Below, in pieces: positions 11,329-24,100 of a stretch of 64,000 bases of DNA. Position 1 is the stretch's first letter; the number at the start of each line of letters is the position of its first letter. The position numbers were made by a program, and so were the translations under genes. The DNA comes from Eopsaltria australis (taxonomy: Eukaryota; Chordata; Aves; Passeriformes; Petroicidae). Location: positions 2,542,001 to 2,606,000 of the forward strand of contig JAVTVJ010000033.1 of the NCBI GenBank assembly GCA_034509425.1. The letters are read 5' to 3'. The notes under the pieces are model-generated. The model searched no databases. It saw only the letters and a program-made list of their open reading frames with translations, and was not told the DNA's origin.

Positions 11329-14300
11329 TGTGTGGCAAATATCAATGTACTTTCCTCAGAGCTGGAGCCAGAGGCATTGGAGAAACAGTGAAATCGCTAT
11401 GATAACTGTGTCCCACTGGAGGGCTCCCCAGCACTTGCAGAGTGCTGCAGTAATCCTCCTCTTTAGTGGCTATCTCAGTTCTGGGGCTGTCTCTTCCCTG
11501 CAGTGCAGTGCATTGCAGAGCTGCTCCCCTGCAGCAGAGGAAATGGGTTTAGAAATGGGTGGGGATGTGTGAGGGTGTGTGCAGGACTCGCTCCTGCGCT
11601 CCTTTGTGGGTATTTTTAATCACTGCCCTCAGTATTGCTATCCAAAAAATTATGTGCTAAATGCACCTCAGAATTTAGTATTACTCATATTTTGAATTTT
11701 GTGTTGATTCTTCAATGAGATTGGCTAAATATCTTCACTGCTTCTAACTGATTACAGCATTAGAATAGTGATGGCAATTATTTTGGAATTGTTCCCTTTG
11801 TATTTCAAGTACTCTAAAGGGAAAGTGGTTACACTTGAAGTTGGCTGCTTGCTCATTCTCAGTAGTTTTGCTTTTAATTTCATTTAAAGTTAAAATAAAA
11901 TCATTGTTCAATTTAATTCATGAACAGTTTTTACTTTTCTGTTGAGATTTCAGGTGGTTGTTGCGTCTTGAGGAGTCAAGGGCTTTAGAAGGATAGTCTA
12001 ACTAGAAAGCTTAAGTGATCTCACAGAAAAGTGTATGAAGGTGAGTTAGTGGTATGTTTTGTGTGTAGCAATGGAATAGCTTTCTAAAGTTCTCTATTTC
12101 ATCTGGAATGAGTTAGATGAGACAGGATGTATTGGGAAAAAATCAGTAATTATAAATGAACTTTTGTGACTATTGTAACAGTTCCTCTTAAAAGTGTTAA
12201 TTATTGGCAATTTAATTTCTTTACTAATAAATTATTTTCAGACTGGATTTTATACTACTTTGCCTTGAAATTTAGCTAATGTGTTCAGTTACTTTTGAAT
12301 TAATGATTGTCTTTTTCCTGCATCAGTTTAAAAAGTCTCATATTTTAAGTTGAATGCAAATATTCACTTCTTCAAGGAAGTCCCTCAGTCATCTTTGATC
12401 TTGTCTTTTAGAGATCACCTGAGCCTGTTCTTACTGACTGTTAGATGATGGACAAGGACTTTTGGGGCTATTGACTCTAAATCATGATTTTTTTCCCATA
12501 GAAGTTCACTACGATGATTTGCCTTTATGTATCCAGAAATAAGCTTTCAAATGCATCTTCTTAATCACAGTGACAATTTATTTTAATCCATCTTGCTAGT
12601 ACATATTGCTTCACAGAGCAACTATCTGTAGCCTTTTCCTTTCCCCAGCCCACTGCAAACGTTGAGGCTTATTCTGGGATTTAAAAATAATTACCCTTTT
12701 TAAGTTTTTTGTGTATTACTTGAGAGGGGTTTCAAATCATAATTTAAAAAAATCTCCATTGTATAAAGAATTGCTCAGCTGTGAGGAAAACTATTCTTGG
12801 TGAAACTCCCCTATTCAGCGAAGTTCTTAACCAAGGGATATTGTGTGAGTTCATGTGAATGAATTTTTCTTCATCCTTCCTTAATGCTCTACTGATATTA
12901 TTTACTTCCAATTTGTCCTGACAAAAGAAAATATGCACAGCAAAGTACAGTAAAGCTATCAAAATGTTTAATGTTCTTCACTTAAAGAGGGAGCAGCCTA
13001 GAGAACAATTCCTAATTATTCTGAGATGGAGATATTAAGATTGTGTATTAAATAGAAGGCAATTGTAGCACAATGGCTTGTCTGATGAGTATCATCTGAG
13101 AAGTTTGGAGCACTTTTTGGTTTATATGTCCTATGTACTTTGTAATTTCTATTTTATCCTAGTAGTCCACTAAGAATACAGCAGCTCATGTTGACTCTTT
13201 ACAGCTGGAGAAGGGTACCTGTACTGTCTGGGAACTTTGTTGAAGTTCATGTTGCAATAAATGTACTAGGATTCTTTTCCATTACAGACATTGTGGTGTC
13301 AGTGAAGTGTAACATACAAAACAATAATGAATAGACTGTGCAGTTTACAGTTTCTAAGCTGCACAAAATGTTAGCTCTATAAATATATTTTAAGAGACAC
13401 ACCAGCAAATATTTTAAAATGATTGCAAATTCTTCAGTGATGTAGACACATAAATGAAGGAATTTTGCTGAGGCAATTATAGTGTCTCCTGCTGCTCTGC
13501 CAAAGTTATTAGCATCATGCATGAGACCTCCCAGTGTTTGCAGATCTCTGCAGTAACTGGAGATTTAAGGTTTAGAACTTGGAGTTTAGGGGAAAAGATG
13601 TTGTAAATAACTGCACAGGTTTCAAATCTAACAGGATGACTGTGGTGCTCTAACACTTCTGCCCTTGTCCAGGAGGATTTGCCACTCTGTGAAAGCTTTG
13701 GGATGGTTTGTCTTTGTGAGTACTGCAGGAATCAAAATATTCAGGGGAATACATCTTAAATGTGCTTGCTGACTAAAGACACGTACTTTTCAGAGCCTAA
13801 ACAATTCTGTGCATCCCCCCAAAGCTGATGGTGTCACTTAATTTACAGAGCAAAATGGGCAATAAGTCTTTCAATGTTAGAAGCTATCCTTGCTTCATCT
13901 TTTGTTTTCTCTAAAAGGCTGAATTTGTTGCCTGTTGTCTCTGACATCTCATGACACCATTCTTTAGAGGGACAGTAGGACATCTTCTTTGGGATCACAC
14001 AGGCAGTGAACACATGGCTGGAAACTGAACCTGGCATTCCTTGCTTCCAGCCCTATGTTACATTCTTTTCCCTGCTGGCAAGAGTACCATTTATATACAT
14101 AAGTAAAGAAATCCTGGTAAGCTATTTAAATCCAATTATCTGTGACTTTTAAGCTTAAATATATTTCTCTGAAATTAAGAAGGTATTCAGAAATGTGCAT
14201 TATTTTATAAAGCTATTTTTTCTTTGTATGTCTAAATTTCTCATTTTTTTAAATAAACTTGATTCAAATGTTGATTGTGTCAAGAAACATTTCTGCATTT

Positions 14301-15659
14301 TCTAGTTATGAATCAAGTGATGAGAGTACTGAAACAGTTTCTCTGCAAAAGTTAAAATATTAATTTCCTTTGTAATTTTTCTTCAATGGTTATTAAAAAT
14401 TAAGCAAAACATACATATGTGTTTATCCATAGTTTATTGGTCATCTTTTAATGAGAGAGTTAATTAAAAAATTAGAGAATTATTATGTTAAGGTCTTCCT
14501 AGAGGGAATACTTGAATCATGCCTCTTTTGTATGGAGTTGCTTCATGGGTCCTTCTGGTTTCATTCGTATGGGTTATGATGTGTGACCCTCTCCAAAGCT
14601 TGTGGGCATTTGGATCTCTGTTTACATCTTAGGACTGTTGATTTTACCTGAAGAAGGTTGTTACTTCTTCAGAGGACATAGAAATAGATACTTAGATGAG
14701 TTCAAAGTGTATTGAATTCAGCCTATGTGTGCGGGCAGAGTGACCATGTGGATACAGATATCAAAGTAGTCTTGCTCTTACCCTGTAATTCTGAGCTGGG
14801 AATGAATTAAAATGACTGTGATGGATGAATGATCATGTTTCTCTGACTAGATTTTGTCTTGTTCACCAACATTTTATCTCTTAATAGGTTCTGATACTGT
14901 AAAAAAAATTGTTCATATCAGAGTTTCATTTTATACGAAGACATGATTGCATCTCCATTTATTTTTTGACATTGTTAAAGCAGAGAGTTGGTCCAACTGT
15001 GACTCTATCAGCTGTAAACAATGCTCTTTGCCTTTGGCCAAATTTTAGTCTCCTAATGTTTTCACTCTGCCTGGAGTGAGTCACTGTGACAAACAAATCC
15101 CTGAAAATAAGAACATATAATGGAAAATCTGACAAGACCCTTAACAATAGCAGAGCCATGGGCTTTGGTATAAACAACATAATAACAGAGTGGATTTGAT
15201 TGTCATCCTGGAATTTCACTCTTTTGTTGCATTTCTTGTCCAATTGCCTGCATGACTATTTCACAGCAATACTTCCTGACATATTCCAAAAGCTATGGTT
15301 ATTCATTGACAGACTCCTGCCATAACCCAGCAATAAAATGTACATTGGGATATTAACTGCTCTTTCCTTTAAAACAGGATAAATACAGAAAACTAAAGCT
15401 GGCTATGGGATAAACTAAATCAAGCCTAAACAACTCGTTCTCTTTTTGTGATGTGCTGAGATATTGAGGCTTGCCAGCATTAGGGGCTGTGACAATGTCT
15501 AGCTGTGTTCTAATCTGGCACAGTGTGAAACTTAAAGAAAAACACAATCGGCTTTCTTCTCTTCAACTCCATGTCTTATTTGAAATGAAAAGATGCTGCA
15601 TGGGATGTCCATGGTACAACTCAAAGACAGTCCCCAAACAGATATCTGAGTTTCTCTAT
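11329..15659. other. No recognised gene or repeat
   Basis: AT-rich unique-looking sequence. A consensus octamer ATGCAAAT occurs at 12354-12361, which is expected by chance at this length. Small open frames (13247-13522 on -, 14959-15243 on -) have no domain. I see no splice-bounded exon. Confidence 0.6.
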
Positions 15660-15830
15660 TGTGGTCGGTTGACCTTGACTGGACACCAGGCACCCACCAA
15701 GTCAATTCCTCTCCTCAGTAGGACAGGATCAGAAAATAAGATTGAAACAAACATTGTGGGTTAAGATAAAGGCAGTTTACCAAAGTGAGAGCAAAGGTCA
15801 TGCCCATGCAAGCAAAAAAACCTCAAAGAT

Positions 15831-15836
15831 TTTATT
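15831..15836 (-). terminator. LTR polyadenylation signal AATAAA
   Basis: TTTATT on + is AATAAA on -, placed about 160 bases downstream of the TATA-like element and about 170 bases before the LTR end. This is the normal place for the R-region poly(A) signal. It would only act if the LTR promoter still works. Confidence 0.6.
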
Positions 15837-15992
15837 CCCTACTTCCACTGGCAGGGATGGTCAGTGATGGTCACCTGCCAGGAAGCAGGGCTTTGGCATG
15901 TGTAGTGGTTACTCCAGTGGACAAACATCATAAATAACAAATGAATAACAAATAATGAATGCCCCCTGCTTCCTGCTCCTCTTTTCTCTCAG

Positions 15993-16000
15993 CTTCTATA
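15993..16000 (-). promoter_or_regulatory. TATA-like element of the minus-strand LTR
   Basis: Reads TATAGAAG on -, about 243 bases into the LTR. The sister LTR has TATAGAAC at the matching place (59223-59230), followed in both by a GAGA/GGGAGAA purine block. Conservation of position between two copies supports a promoter role in the ancestral virus. Present activity is unknown. Confidence 0.5.
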
Positions 16001-18706
16001 GCTGAGCAGACATCATATTTCATGGAATATCCTTTGTTCAGTTTGGGTTGGCTGCCCTGTGTCCCCTCCCAAGACCTTGCCCACCCCCAGCCTGCTGATG
16101 AGGGTGGAATGTTGGTGCCAGCCCTGCTCAGCAGTAGCCAAAACACTGCTGTGTTATCAACACCCTTCTGGCTACCAGTGCAGAGCACAGCACTGCAAGG
16201 GCTGCTGTGGGAAGATGAACTCGTTTCAGCCAGACCCAATACACCTGTACAACACGTTGGGCAGCCAACACCTCTAAGAAGCTTTTTCAGAAGGAAAAAA
16301 AGATGCAGAAGAGAGGGAAGTTGTTTTGTGTTTAGCTGTCAATTTCTGGTCTGTGAAAAGAATCTCGTCACTTCTCAACTTCTTTCTTTTCAGACCAAGG
16401 GCTCTGAACCATGTTTTTTTTTTGTCTCAGCTGCTCGAGTTTGGGAAGGTTAGTGCTTTGATTGTGGCTTTTCTTTTTAAATATTTGTAGTTGTTCCATG
16501 GCTATTGCCTTTCTCCTCGTTGGAAATGTTTTAATTAAAGCACTAAGGAAAAGTCCTATGTAATTAGCTAATGACTATTAAGATCAGTGTCCCTATGGAA
16601 TAGCATGGAAGCTCCTGTTGCCCTTCAAAAGAGAGTAGATCTCTGTTTTACCCCAGCGCTGCATAAGGATAGCAATGCTGAATAATGGTGCAAGGTTTTA
16701 CTCACTGGCCTCACTTTAGATATTGTACCCAGAAAAGGATCCAGGAACAATTCAGAAATCATTTGACTGACAAGCCTGTAGGGTAAACTTCAGGTAAATG
16801 CTTCTGATGCTTTGTGCTACTACTGCAACACAGACACAGAAGTCAGTTTGAGACCTATAGTGCTGACATAATTACGAATTTTTGTTTATATGCCATAGGC
16901 TAAATGACTGCATTTTGTTATCTGAGCTTTTCAGTCCGTTGTGGGATGTGTGGAAGGAAAAACTCAGATCCCTGAAGATAGGGATGGGAGAGAAGGAAAA
17001 GAAGACTGTTCCTAGACTGGATTCTCTCCATAAATACTTTCCTTTATTCATGTTCTCAAAGTTACTCTGATAATATTAAGATTCCAGACTTGAGGAGATT
17101 CAGGTCATACTGAAATATATTAAATGTAGATTTATTAATAGAATTTCCTGTTTTCAATAACATGCTCTCATAATTCACCTGTCCTTGACTGAGTAAGATA
17201 CAAAAAAGCCCCATCTGCAGTTGTTGAGAGGTTACAATTCAATAGATAATCCAATTATATGCCTTTCTGAAGCTAGGTCAGGATCACACACAGAATTGTA
17301 TTGATTACTTTTTAATGCCAGCACTGTCATGGCAGCAGAAGGGCAAAACACCAGTCAGCTGCCACAGAGCAGGTGAGTTGCCATGTGATGGTTGCAGTGC
17401 TGTGAAGAAACTTGAGGCAGTTTTAGTGGTTGCTGAGTTGTTTGTGATACCCCTGAAAGGTAACAACTTAATCACCACCTTGACTTGTTGACACTATGGT
17501 TAGCTTTTCTCTGTACTGGTGCCCTATCCTGAAACTGTGCATTTTATTGAAGAGTTCTGATGAATGTTTAGATTTGTTCATGTTGGGAGAGTCAAAAATG
17601 TTGAGAAGCGATGAAAAACCTCAATGCTTTATGCTAAAGATGCATTGAAATTTCAGCATTGAAGTGCAAGCTTGTAATCCACTGATCTTCTGCCTGATAT
17701 GAAAGGGCATGTTCTTTTGGTCAGTGCCTAAATTTCAAAAATGTCCTGAAATGTCTTGATTTTCACAATGATGCCTGCCACTTGCTAAAGAGGAGTAGAT
17801 GCCAGGCACTTAACTTTCTGTTTATGTTTCCGTTTTTAAAATGTTGCAGAACAGAAGCAGGAAATGTTAATGATGTGATAGCATTCACAGTTAACCTGAA
17901 AATCCCTCCTCCATTTGATGGGAATCATATTTGCATCTCCCACAAATTGCCTTAGCTATTAGGCAATAGTCCATCTGAACAGAAAATATTTCCTCTCTTA
18001 CTGTTGAAGGCTTGCTGATGTGCAGGAAAAATCATGAGGGCTCTTGTAATCTATCTATCTGTTCCTCTTACTTCAACCTCCCACCTCAAATCACATCTTC
18101 TCTTTTTTCTTCTAATGCTTTTTGTCACTCGGTTTTGTGCTCTAGCCTCCAAATGACACTATGCACTTCAGAACATTATGTGAGCAGAGTGCCAAGGAAA
18201 GAACCATGGTTGGACGCAATGATTCTCAAGCTGTAATTCTGGGAGTATCAAAGGTCTCTAAAGGCTTTTCTGAACTTATGTGAACAAGATGTCTTAAGAA
18301 TTGGAAAAGAATAAAAAGAGTGACTGAGGATGCTAGGAAGGAACTCTATGATTTTCTCTGATTAAGATGTCTGTAGAATGAAATGTTGGCAGATTTGCTG
18401 GGCTGAAATAAAAGCTGTATTCCCTTATGCCTTCTTTTCTGGAGTTACAGGGCCATGGTGTGCATTGCTAGAAGCGATCAGCTATGGTCTAACAAAGAAT
18501 GCAGCTCCTCCATGGATGTCATCATCTACCCACAATATCTGGAAAAGGATATTAAAACAATGAATGCTCCAGATAAGTTCTGTTAGCTGCCTATGGAAAT
18601 GGCAGTGCTATGTACTGTGTAGAAAACTACAGTATATTAACACTTCCTTGGTGGCAATGAAATTGATTTAGCATTTCTTTTCTGGGAAACAATTTTCTGT
18701 AAAACA

Positions 18707-18729
18707 ATTAAAACAATTATTGTTTTAAT
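18707..18729. repeat. Near-perfect 23-base palindrome
   Basis: Two perfect 11-base arms (ATTAAAACAAT and ATTGTTTTAAT) separated by a single T. The composition is AT-rich. It is flanked by another partial copy of the left arm (AAAACAATT at 18701). It might form a small cruciform or a homeodomain/forkhead-type binding site, or have no role. Confidence 0.9.
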
Positions 18730-18850
18730 GGTTAAGGGTTCACTTTTAACTTCGAGAAGTTTGCTCATAACTCAGTTCCATGAAATTCCTGATAGATTCT
18801 TTCCGTAAGGGAAGAAGAAATTATAAATTATATGAAGCACAGAGAACCTT

Positions 18851-18985
18851 GTGTGCACACACACACACAGAAATATGTAAGTGCATATATGTGTGTGTGT
18901 ACATCTATACACACAGAGCGAAGTCTGTATTTTATAAATATCTCTCTATGTATCTGTACATATACATATATTCATACACACCTAT
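18851..18985. repeat. CA/TG dinucleotide cluster with inverted runs
   Basis: A (CA)n run at 18856-18869 is followed about 20 bases later by a (TG)n run at 18890-18899, so the two can pair. Degenerate TATA/CATA/CACACA runs continue to about 18982. This is microsatellite-derived DNA. The open frames at 18780-19070 and 18832-19104 arise from it. Confidence 0.85.
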
Positions 18986-20321
18986 TCTTACCTATACAAA
19001 TGTGTGTTTTCCCCTTTCATATTATGGTCAGAGTTGTGCTGAAAAAAGTATTTTGCAAATCTTTCAATGAGATAAATTTAAATTTGTTGAAATTGAAGCT
19101 GTAAAAATTTAAAACAGAAATGAGGACTTATTTAATATTTGAGAAGCGGCATTGCTTTGATAATGCTCAAGAGACTTGACTTTTTCACATCAAAATAAAG
19201 AGGTATTTTATCATTTACTGTATGTATTAGCAATACAGCATTTGTTAAGCTTATATTTGAGAACTGTATATGAATTGTCTTGATTTAAACTTGAAATTCT
19301 GTCATGAAATAATTTTCCTTAACGTTGACTTTTAGTAACTAAAAAAATAAATCATATTCTTTATTATTGCTTTTTCTTCCCTATAGTAGATTATGAAAGA
19401 TCTTTTGGAATTGTAAGCTATTCAGGATCAAGAGCCTAGTATGGATTTGATGAATTTTGTGTGATGGACTTGAGGAATGGTTTCCTAAGAGGGGCCTCTT
19501 TAATACTATGCATTATGACACATGTTCAGAAAAAAAGTAATTTTTTAGGAAAAGAAAAAGAAAAGGAAAAAGAGAACTAGAGATTGATTACTATTAATTT
19601 CTGCTCATAGTGCATCTCTCACTTTCCATTCAAAGCTAAATGGCCTCATTTTCTTGAGTATCCAGCATGAATGGTTCAGCAGGCTGTGGCTATGAAATCT
19701 CCCTCTGCCTGGCTGCTTTGCAGCATGAAGTTACGTTATTATCTGTCTAATGTATTCAATCTCATGGGTTAAGGAGAGAGAAAGACAGGGGTGATGAAGT
19801 TAATCACTGCAATCTCCTCTGGAGAAATAGCCTGAGAAATGGTGGGCTCTGCCACATGTCTGAAAACAGTAACAAATCTGTGTGCTGAGATTAAAGGTGA
19901 ACGGGTTCAAAAAACCAAGGCTGTTTGCCAGAGAAAGTCCTGATTACAGCAAAGGGGATTCAGATAAAGACCTTTTGTTACCCTCTGCTCTGCCTGTCAG
20001 CTATCTTTCATATCATCACTTGAAGGTAATCACTTAGATTCTCAAAGATTAAAGGAAAAATCTTACATCAAAATCCAGCAGCTTTACTGAGAAATCAATT
20101 GGAAAGCAGAACTCCTAGACAGTGAATTCACTCAAACCACACTGCAGTAGTCTTTATTGCCTGCCTGCAGGTTCAGACTAGCCTTGTGTTTTAAGGTAAA
20201 TCAAGTTCTATTTGGAAAGGCCAGCATAATCTTTCTGGGAGAAAATCCTGTTCTTGTCCATTCCACCATTTGCATGTAAAAAAGTAGCTCCAGGTAAAAT
20301 AATCAGTTACTCATTTGCTTC

Positions 20322-20393
20322 AGTTTAGTTTTACTAAACTGTTTAGTTCAGTTCAGTTTAGTTTAGTTTTTAGTTTAGTTTAGATTAGTTTAC
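20322..20393. repeat. TTTAG pentanucleotide microsatellite
   Basis: Repeated AGTTT / AGTTC units with a few interruptions and a short inverted part (AGTTTAG ... CTAAACT) at its left end. It is a simple tandem repeat, probably length-variable between individuals. Confidence 0.88.
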
Positions 20394-21129
20394 ATGATAT
20401 TCATAAGAGAATGCTTCATGATTATTCCAGATTTTCAAGATGAGTTATACAAAAAGGTGGGAAGATTATGATCTACTACACACAGTTTCTCTGCCAATTT
20501 TTCTGTGGCTAATGCAAATATTTCAACCTTATGGTTGTGGGGTAAAGCATTTGTACTTAGCCCTCAGTGGGGATATTGTTTGCCTTTTTGCATTAGATAT
20601 TTTAATACATGCTTTGGAGCCACTGTCTCATCCATCTCAGAAGGATTGGTAACATGAATTATTTGTGTGTAGACAAATCAAAACCTTTTGTTTTTTTAAA
20701 TTGCTGATACTGGTTACTATACTATGTTAGGTTTCGGGATTTTAAAAAAATAATTTAATACATGTCATCTGCACAAGGGGAAGTTGTATCAGGATTAGAA
20801 AATATTGTCCTGTACTTTACAATTTTGTGCAACTGTGCACAGGGCTAATAGGACTCCTCATGGAATGCAGGTGGAAGAGCATTTTGGTGTTTGTATAAAA
20901 CTTATTATGGGATATTTTAAGGGAATTGTTACAATGTGTGAGGCCTACACATGGATTGGGGAGGACTGCTGTGGGGAAAATAGAAGGGTTTAAAGGACCC
21001 CATTGAGTGCATTAAATTTGCTCATCAATAGAGCTCTCTGACAGAGCCTTGTGCTTAATTAGCACAGTTTGCCATATCTTCTTATGAAGCCCTATTTTTA
21101 CTTCTCTGTGAATGAACTCTCTATCCTGA

Positions 21130-21146
21130 GTGTGTGTGTGTGTGTG
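21130..21146. repeat. Short TG microsatellite
   Basis: An uninterrupted GT run of about eight units. The small frame at 21012-21242 on - reads through it as an HTHTHT stretch, which marks that frame as spurious. Confidence 0.85.
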
Positions 21147-24100
21147 AACATGAATGAATTTAGAACTGGACTGGCCAGTGAGTAGGAAATGAGATCTTAG
21201 TGCCACCAGCTGGAGTGAGACCATGAACCTCCAAGGGCTCACAGGTTTGTGTGTCCACAGCTGGGGAGACCAGATCAGGGACCAGCTACTGGATAGATTG
21301 AGTTTCTAGGCCAGCCACTGGAGAGATCAATATTACACACACACATATAACAAATGTGCATATTTATAACTGCATGTGTGGTCACCTATGGTGTTCTACT
21401 GACAGCCTTCAGCCTTGATCAGCTGGAGAGGAGGACCGGGGTTCAGGCTGCCTGTTTGTGTGAGTGTCGTGTGTTCCCTGCCTGCATTGAACAGTGTGAT
21501 TTGTGTGAATATGGATATCTCTATCTGTTTGCTGCATAAGACACTTTTATGCATACTGGGAATGACTGCTGAACCTCGCTGCTGGCTGGAGATGGGCACG
21601 TAGAGTGCAGCAAGCCTGCCTCTATCAGGCTGTGGGGTTTGGCAGCTTCTAAGAGAGAGCTCCAGTCTGAGCAAGCAAAACCCTTTTTTAATTAAAAAAA
21701 GAACAAGCTTATGTGTTAGGATCTATTACCGCCAAGCAGGTTTAAACCTCCTGCTTGTAGACAGTGGTTTGTTCATATATCCACTAACATTTCTCTCTAA
21801 TCCTTAGAGACTTTCCTTAAGACTGCCTCACAAGCTATTTTCATAGAATAAGCAGACTTTGAAAAGAGCTGACAAGCAGAAGAATCACAAGTCATAAACC
21901 GTAAAGAATAGGGGGACTCACTTTATGAAGCTGCCTTTTATTTTTTAAACAGTAGAAAAAGCAATATTTCTGCTTTTTTATGTTTGATATTATAGCAATG
22001 ATCACTTTGCTATTAAAAATTATTACTGCAGCTGGGGAAATGACTAGTGTAGGTTCATTTTTCTGAGAGGGTTTGGGGATGGGATGGGAATTTGCATGCT
22101 AAACTGTAGGATCTAGTTTACATGTTTCCTGGGGATAGAGGCAGTTCATGTTCCCGTGAAACAGAAAAAAAAGTTAAGTTACTTTTCCTTTTGAAGTACT
22201 GTTGTATTTCTCTTGCTCTACCTTCACACAGACACTGACATTACTGAGCACAGAGAGAATGTACCTGGTCCAAGGACTGCTGAAGACAATGTCTCTTCTC
22301 AGCTTAGTAGGCAGATTAATCTGGCTCTTGTAGAGAGCTGAAAGAAGCTTGCTGTGTTCACAATGCAGAGGTTTCTATTAGCTGTGTCTTTTTATTTAGT
22401 GTGGTGCTATAGAAATTCACTGCAGGTGATATGGACTTGTATAATTTTAAAGCTCTTCTAAATCTTATCTGCAATGCTTCTACTCATGGTATCTGCTCTA
22501 TGTGGTGCTCTCTGGGTGATCTAACCAATTGATCTAGTTTATTAAGCAAAAGAATATGAACCAGGAAAAATATGGTGTTAAAAAAGCTTTGCTAAATGGT
22601 ACAGAGCCAAAGGAGAACAGCTCCTGATCCTGCTCTCTTTCCAGCACTACTGTGCCCAGTCCTCTCAAATGCCTTGCCTTGGTCCCCTCCAGAATGCCAT
22701 GGTTGTGTGCCATGGTTTTTCCTTTTGGCCAATTCTTTGGGGTACCCAGAGGAATATGCCTTTTCTCCTTTGCACAGTCACAGGTCTGAAGACAACATGC
22801 TTTCCAAATGAAATCCCTCTTTGTAGGACTAATTACTTTGCATAAGAAGTCGAAAACAGAGTTTCTCATTTTCTCATTCCTGCAGCACTCTGGTTCCCAC
22901 CACTTAAAAGAGCGGAAATGTTTGTACTGGTTCATGTAAATGTGACAGGTCCTGGGCCAACACAGCCCACTACTTGCTGAAAGTTGGTTAGCCTGGCATG
23001 TAGGATACCATGCTCTGGGCTTCACAGTCTGTGTACTTAAACACCTCTGCTGAGAGTGTTTCCTTTTCCTTCAGCCTTGCATTTGTATAGTCACAGCTTT
23101 CTTGCCTAACATCTTCCTGCTCATAAAATTATTAACTAAGGAGTCTTCTTTTCATTAAGCTCCCAGTTTCTCTTCTACCAGGCTCACCTGTTTTGTTTTA
23201 TTTTTTAAACTTTTTGGCAGTGGTCTATTCTTTTCCCTCCACTGCCTCTGCTGGTTTTCTTACTTTTGCAGTCAAATCAGATGGCTTTCTAGACCATTAC
23301 ACTTTTTTACACTGAGGAGAAACTGGTTGCCTCTGATACTAGTGATGGATCAGATTCTTTGGTCTTATTTTTTTCTCGCCCAGGTAATTCCATAAAACAT
23401 TCCATCAGCAGCTTCTAAGTGGAAAGGGTCAAGGTTTCCATGTGGATACAAAATGTAAAGTCTATTTGGTCTTAGAAAATCTCTTAAAGCTTTCTCGGTG
23501 CTTATAGAGTATTTCCTGGTTTTAAACATTAAAATTTAAATCACAGCTCATAGAAACTTTTGGTTGGAATTGTTCTATTTGTTGAAGCAATAAAAAGCTA
23601 AATCCCACATTTTTGTAACAGAAAGTGTTGCAAAACTGAGTCTTTTGAGCTGTTACTTGCAGGAGCTGTAATTCCATGTCTGTTAAATTCTCAGCTGGAT
23701 TCAAAATTCTTGAGTGAGCTAAGTTCTCTGAGGGGCAGGTAACTGTTCCTCAATCAAATTGTCAAGGGAAGACAGGTTGTAACAAATGGGAAAAAAACCC
23801 AAAACCAAAACAAATCCAAATCACCAACAGTTGCTGCAAAGGACATCTGTCTTTGAATGGAGGAAAAGTTGCTAATTTGAGACATAAGCTTACTGTGATC
23901 ATTTAAGTAATTACAGTAAATTATGGTTAATGTAAGTAATTATAGTTATTTTGTTATGACATAATTCAGCACAGTTAGACTCAGCCATGGGATGTGTTTG
24001 GTGCCTTGCCCACAGAGAGGGAATACACTCACACCAAGTGCTGTCTACATCTTGTGTGAGCCACTGCATCCAAATCTGGCACAGAGTCTGTATTGCTATT

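Larger units (their letters stand above)
15660..16243 (-). mobile_element. Solo LTR of an avian endogenous retrovirus
   Basis: A 584-base long terminal repeat in minus orientation. On - it opens TGTATTGGGTCTGGC and closes CAACCGACCACA, so it has the TG...CA ends of a retroviral LTR. Inside, on -, are a block with GTGTTGATAACACAGCAG, the phrase GGGGACACAGGGCAGCCAAC, a TATA-like element and an AATAAA signal in the expected order. No gag, pol or env and no second LTR lies nearby, so it is a recombination remnant. The family matches the copy at 58957-59539. I see no exact target duplication: flanks are TCTCTAT on the left and CCTGTAC on the right. The 164-codon frame at 15959-16453 on + is antisense to the LTR and not a gene. 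Confidence 0.85.

Noticed and set aside
7259..12366. Shared 13-base phrase ATGCAAATATTCA at 7259-7271 and 12354-12366
   Set aside because: Repeated 13-mers are expected many times by chance in an AT-rich 64-kb window.
15959..16453. 164-codon plus-strand open frame
   Set aside because: It runs antisense through the solo LTR and out into unrelated flank, so it is not a gene.
22534..23025. 163-codon minus-strand open frame
   Set aside because: No recognisable domain, no splice or promoter context, and another frame opens on the opposite strand. Chance opening is likely in 64 kb.
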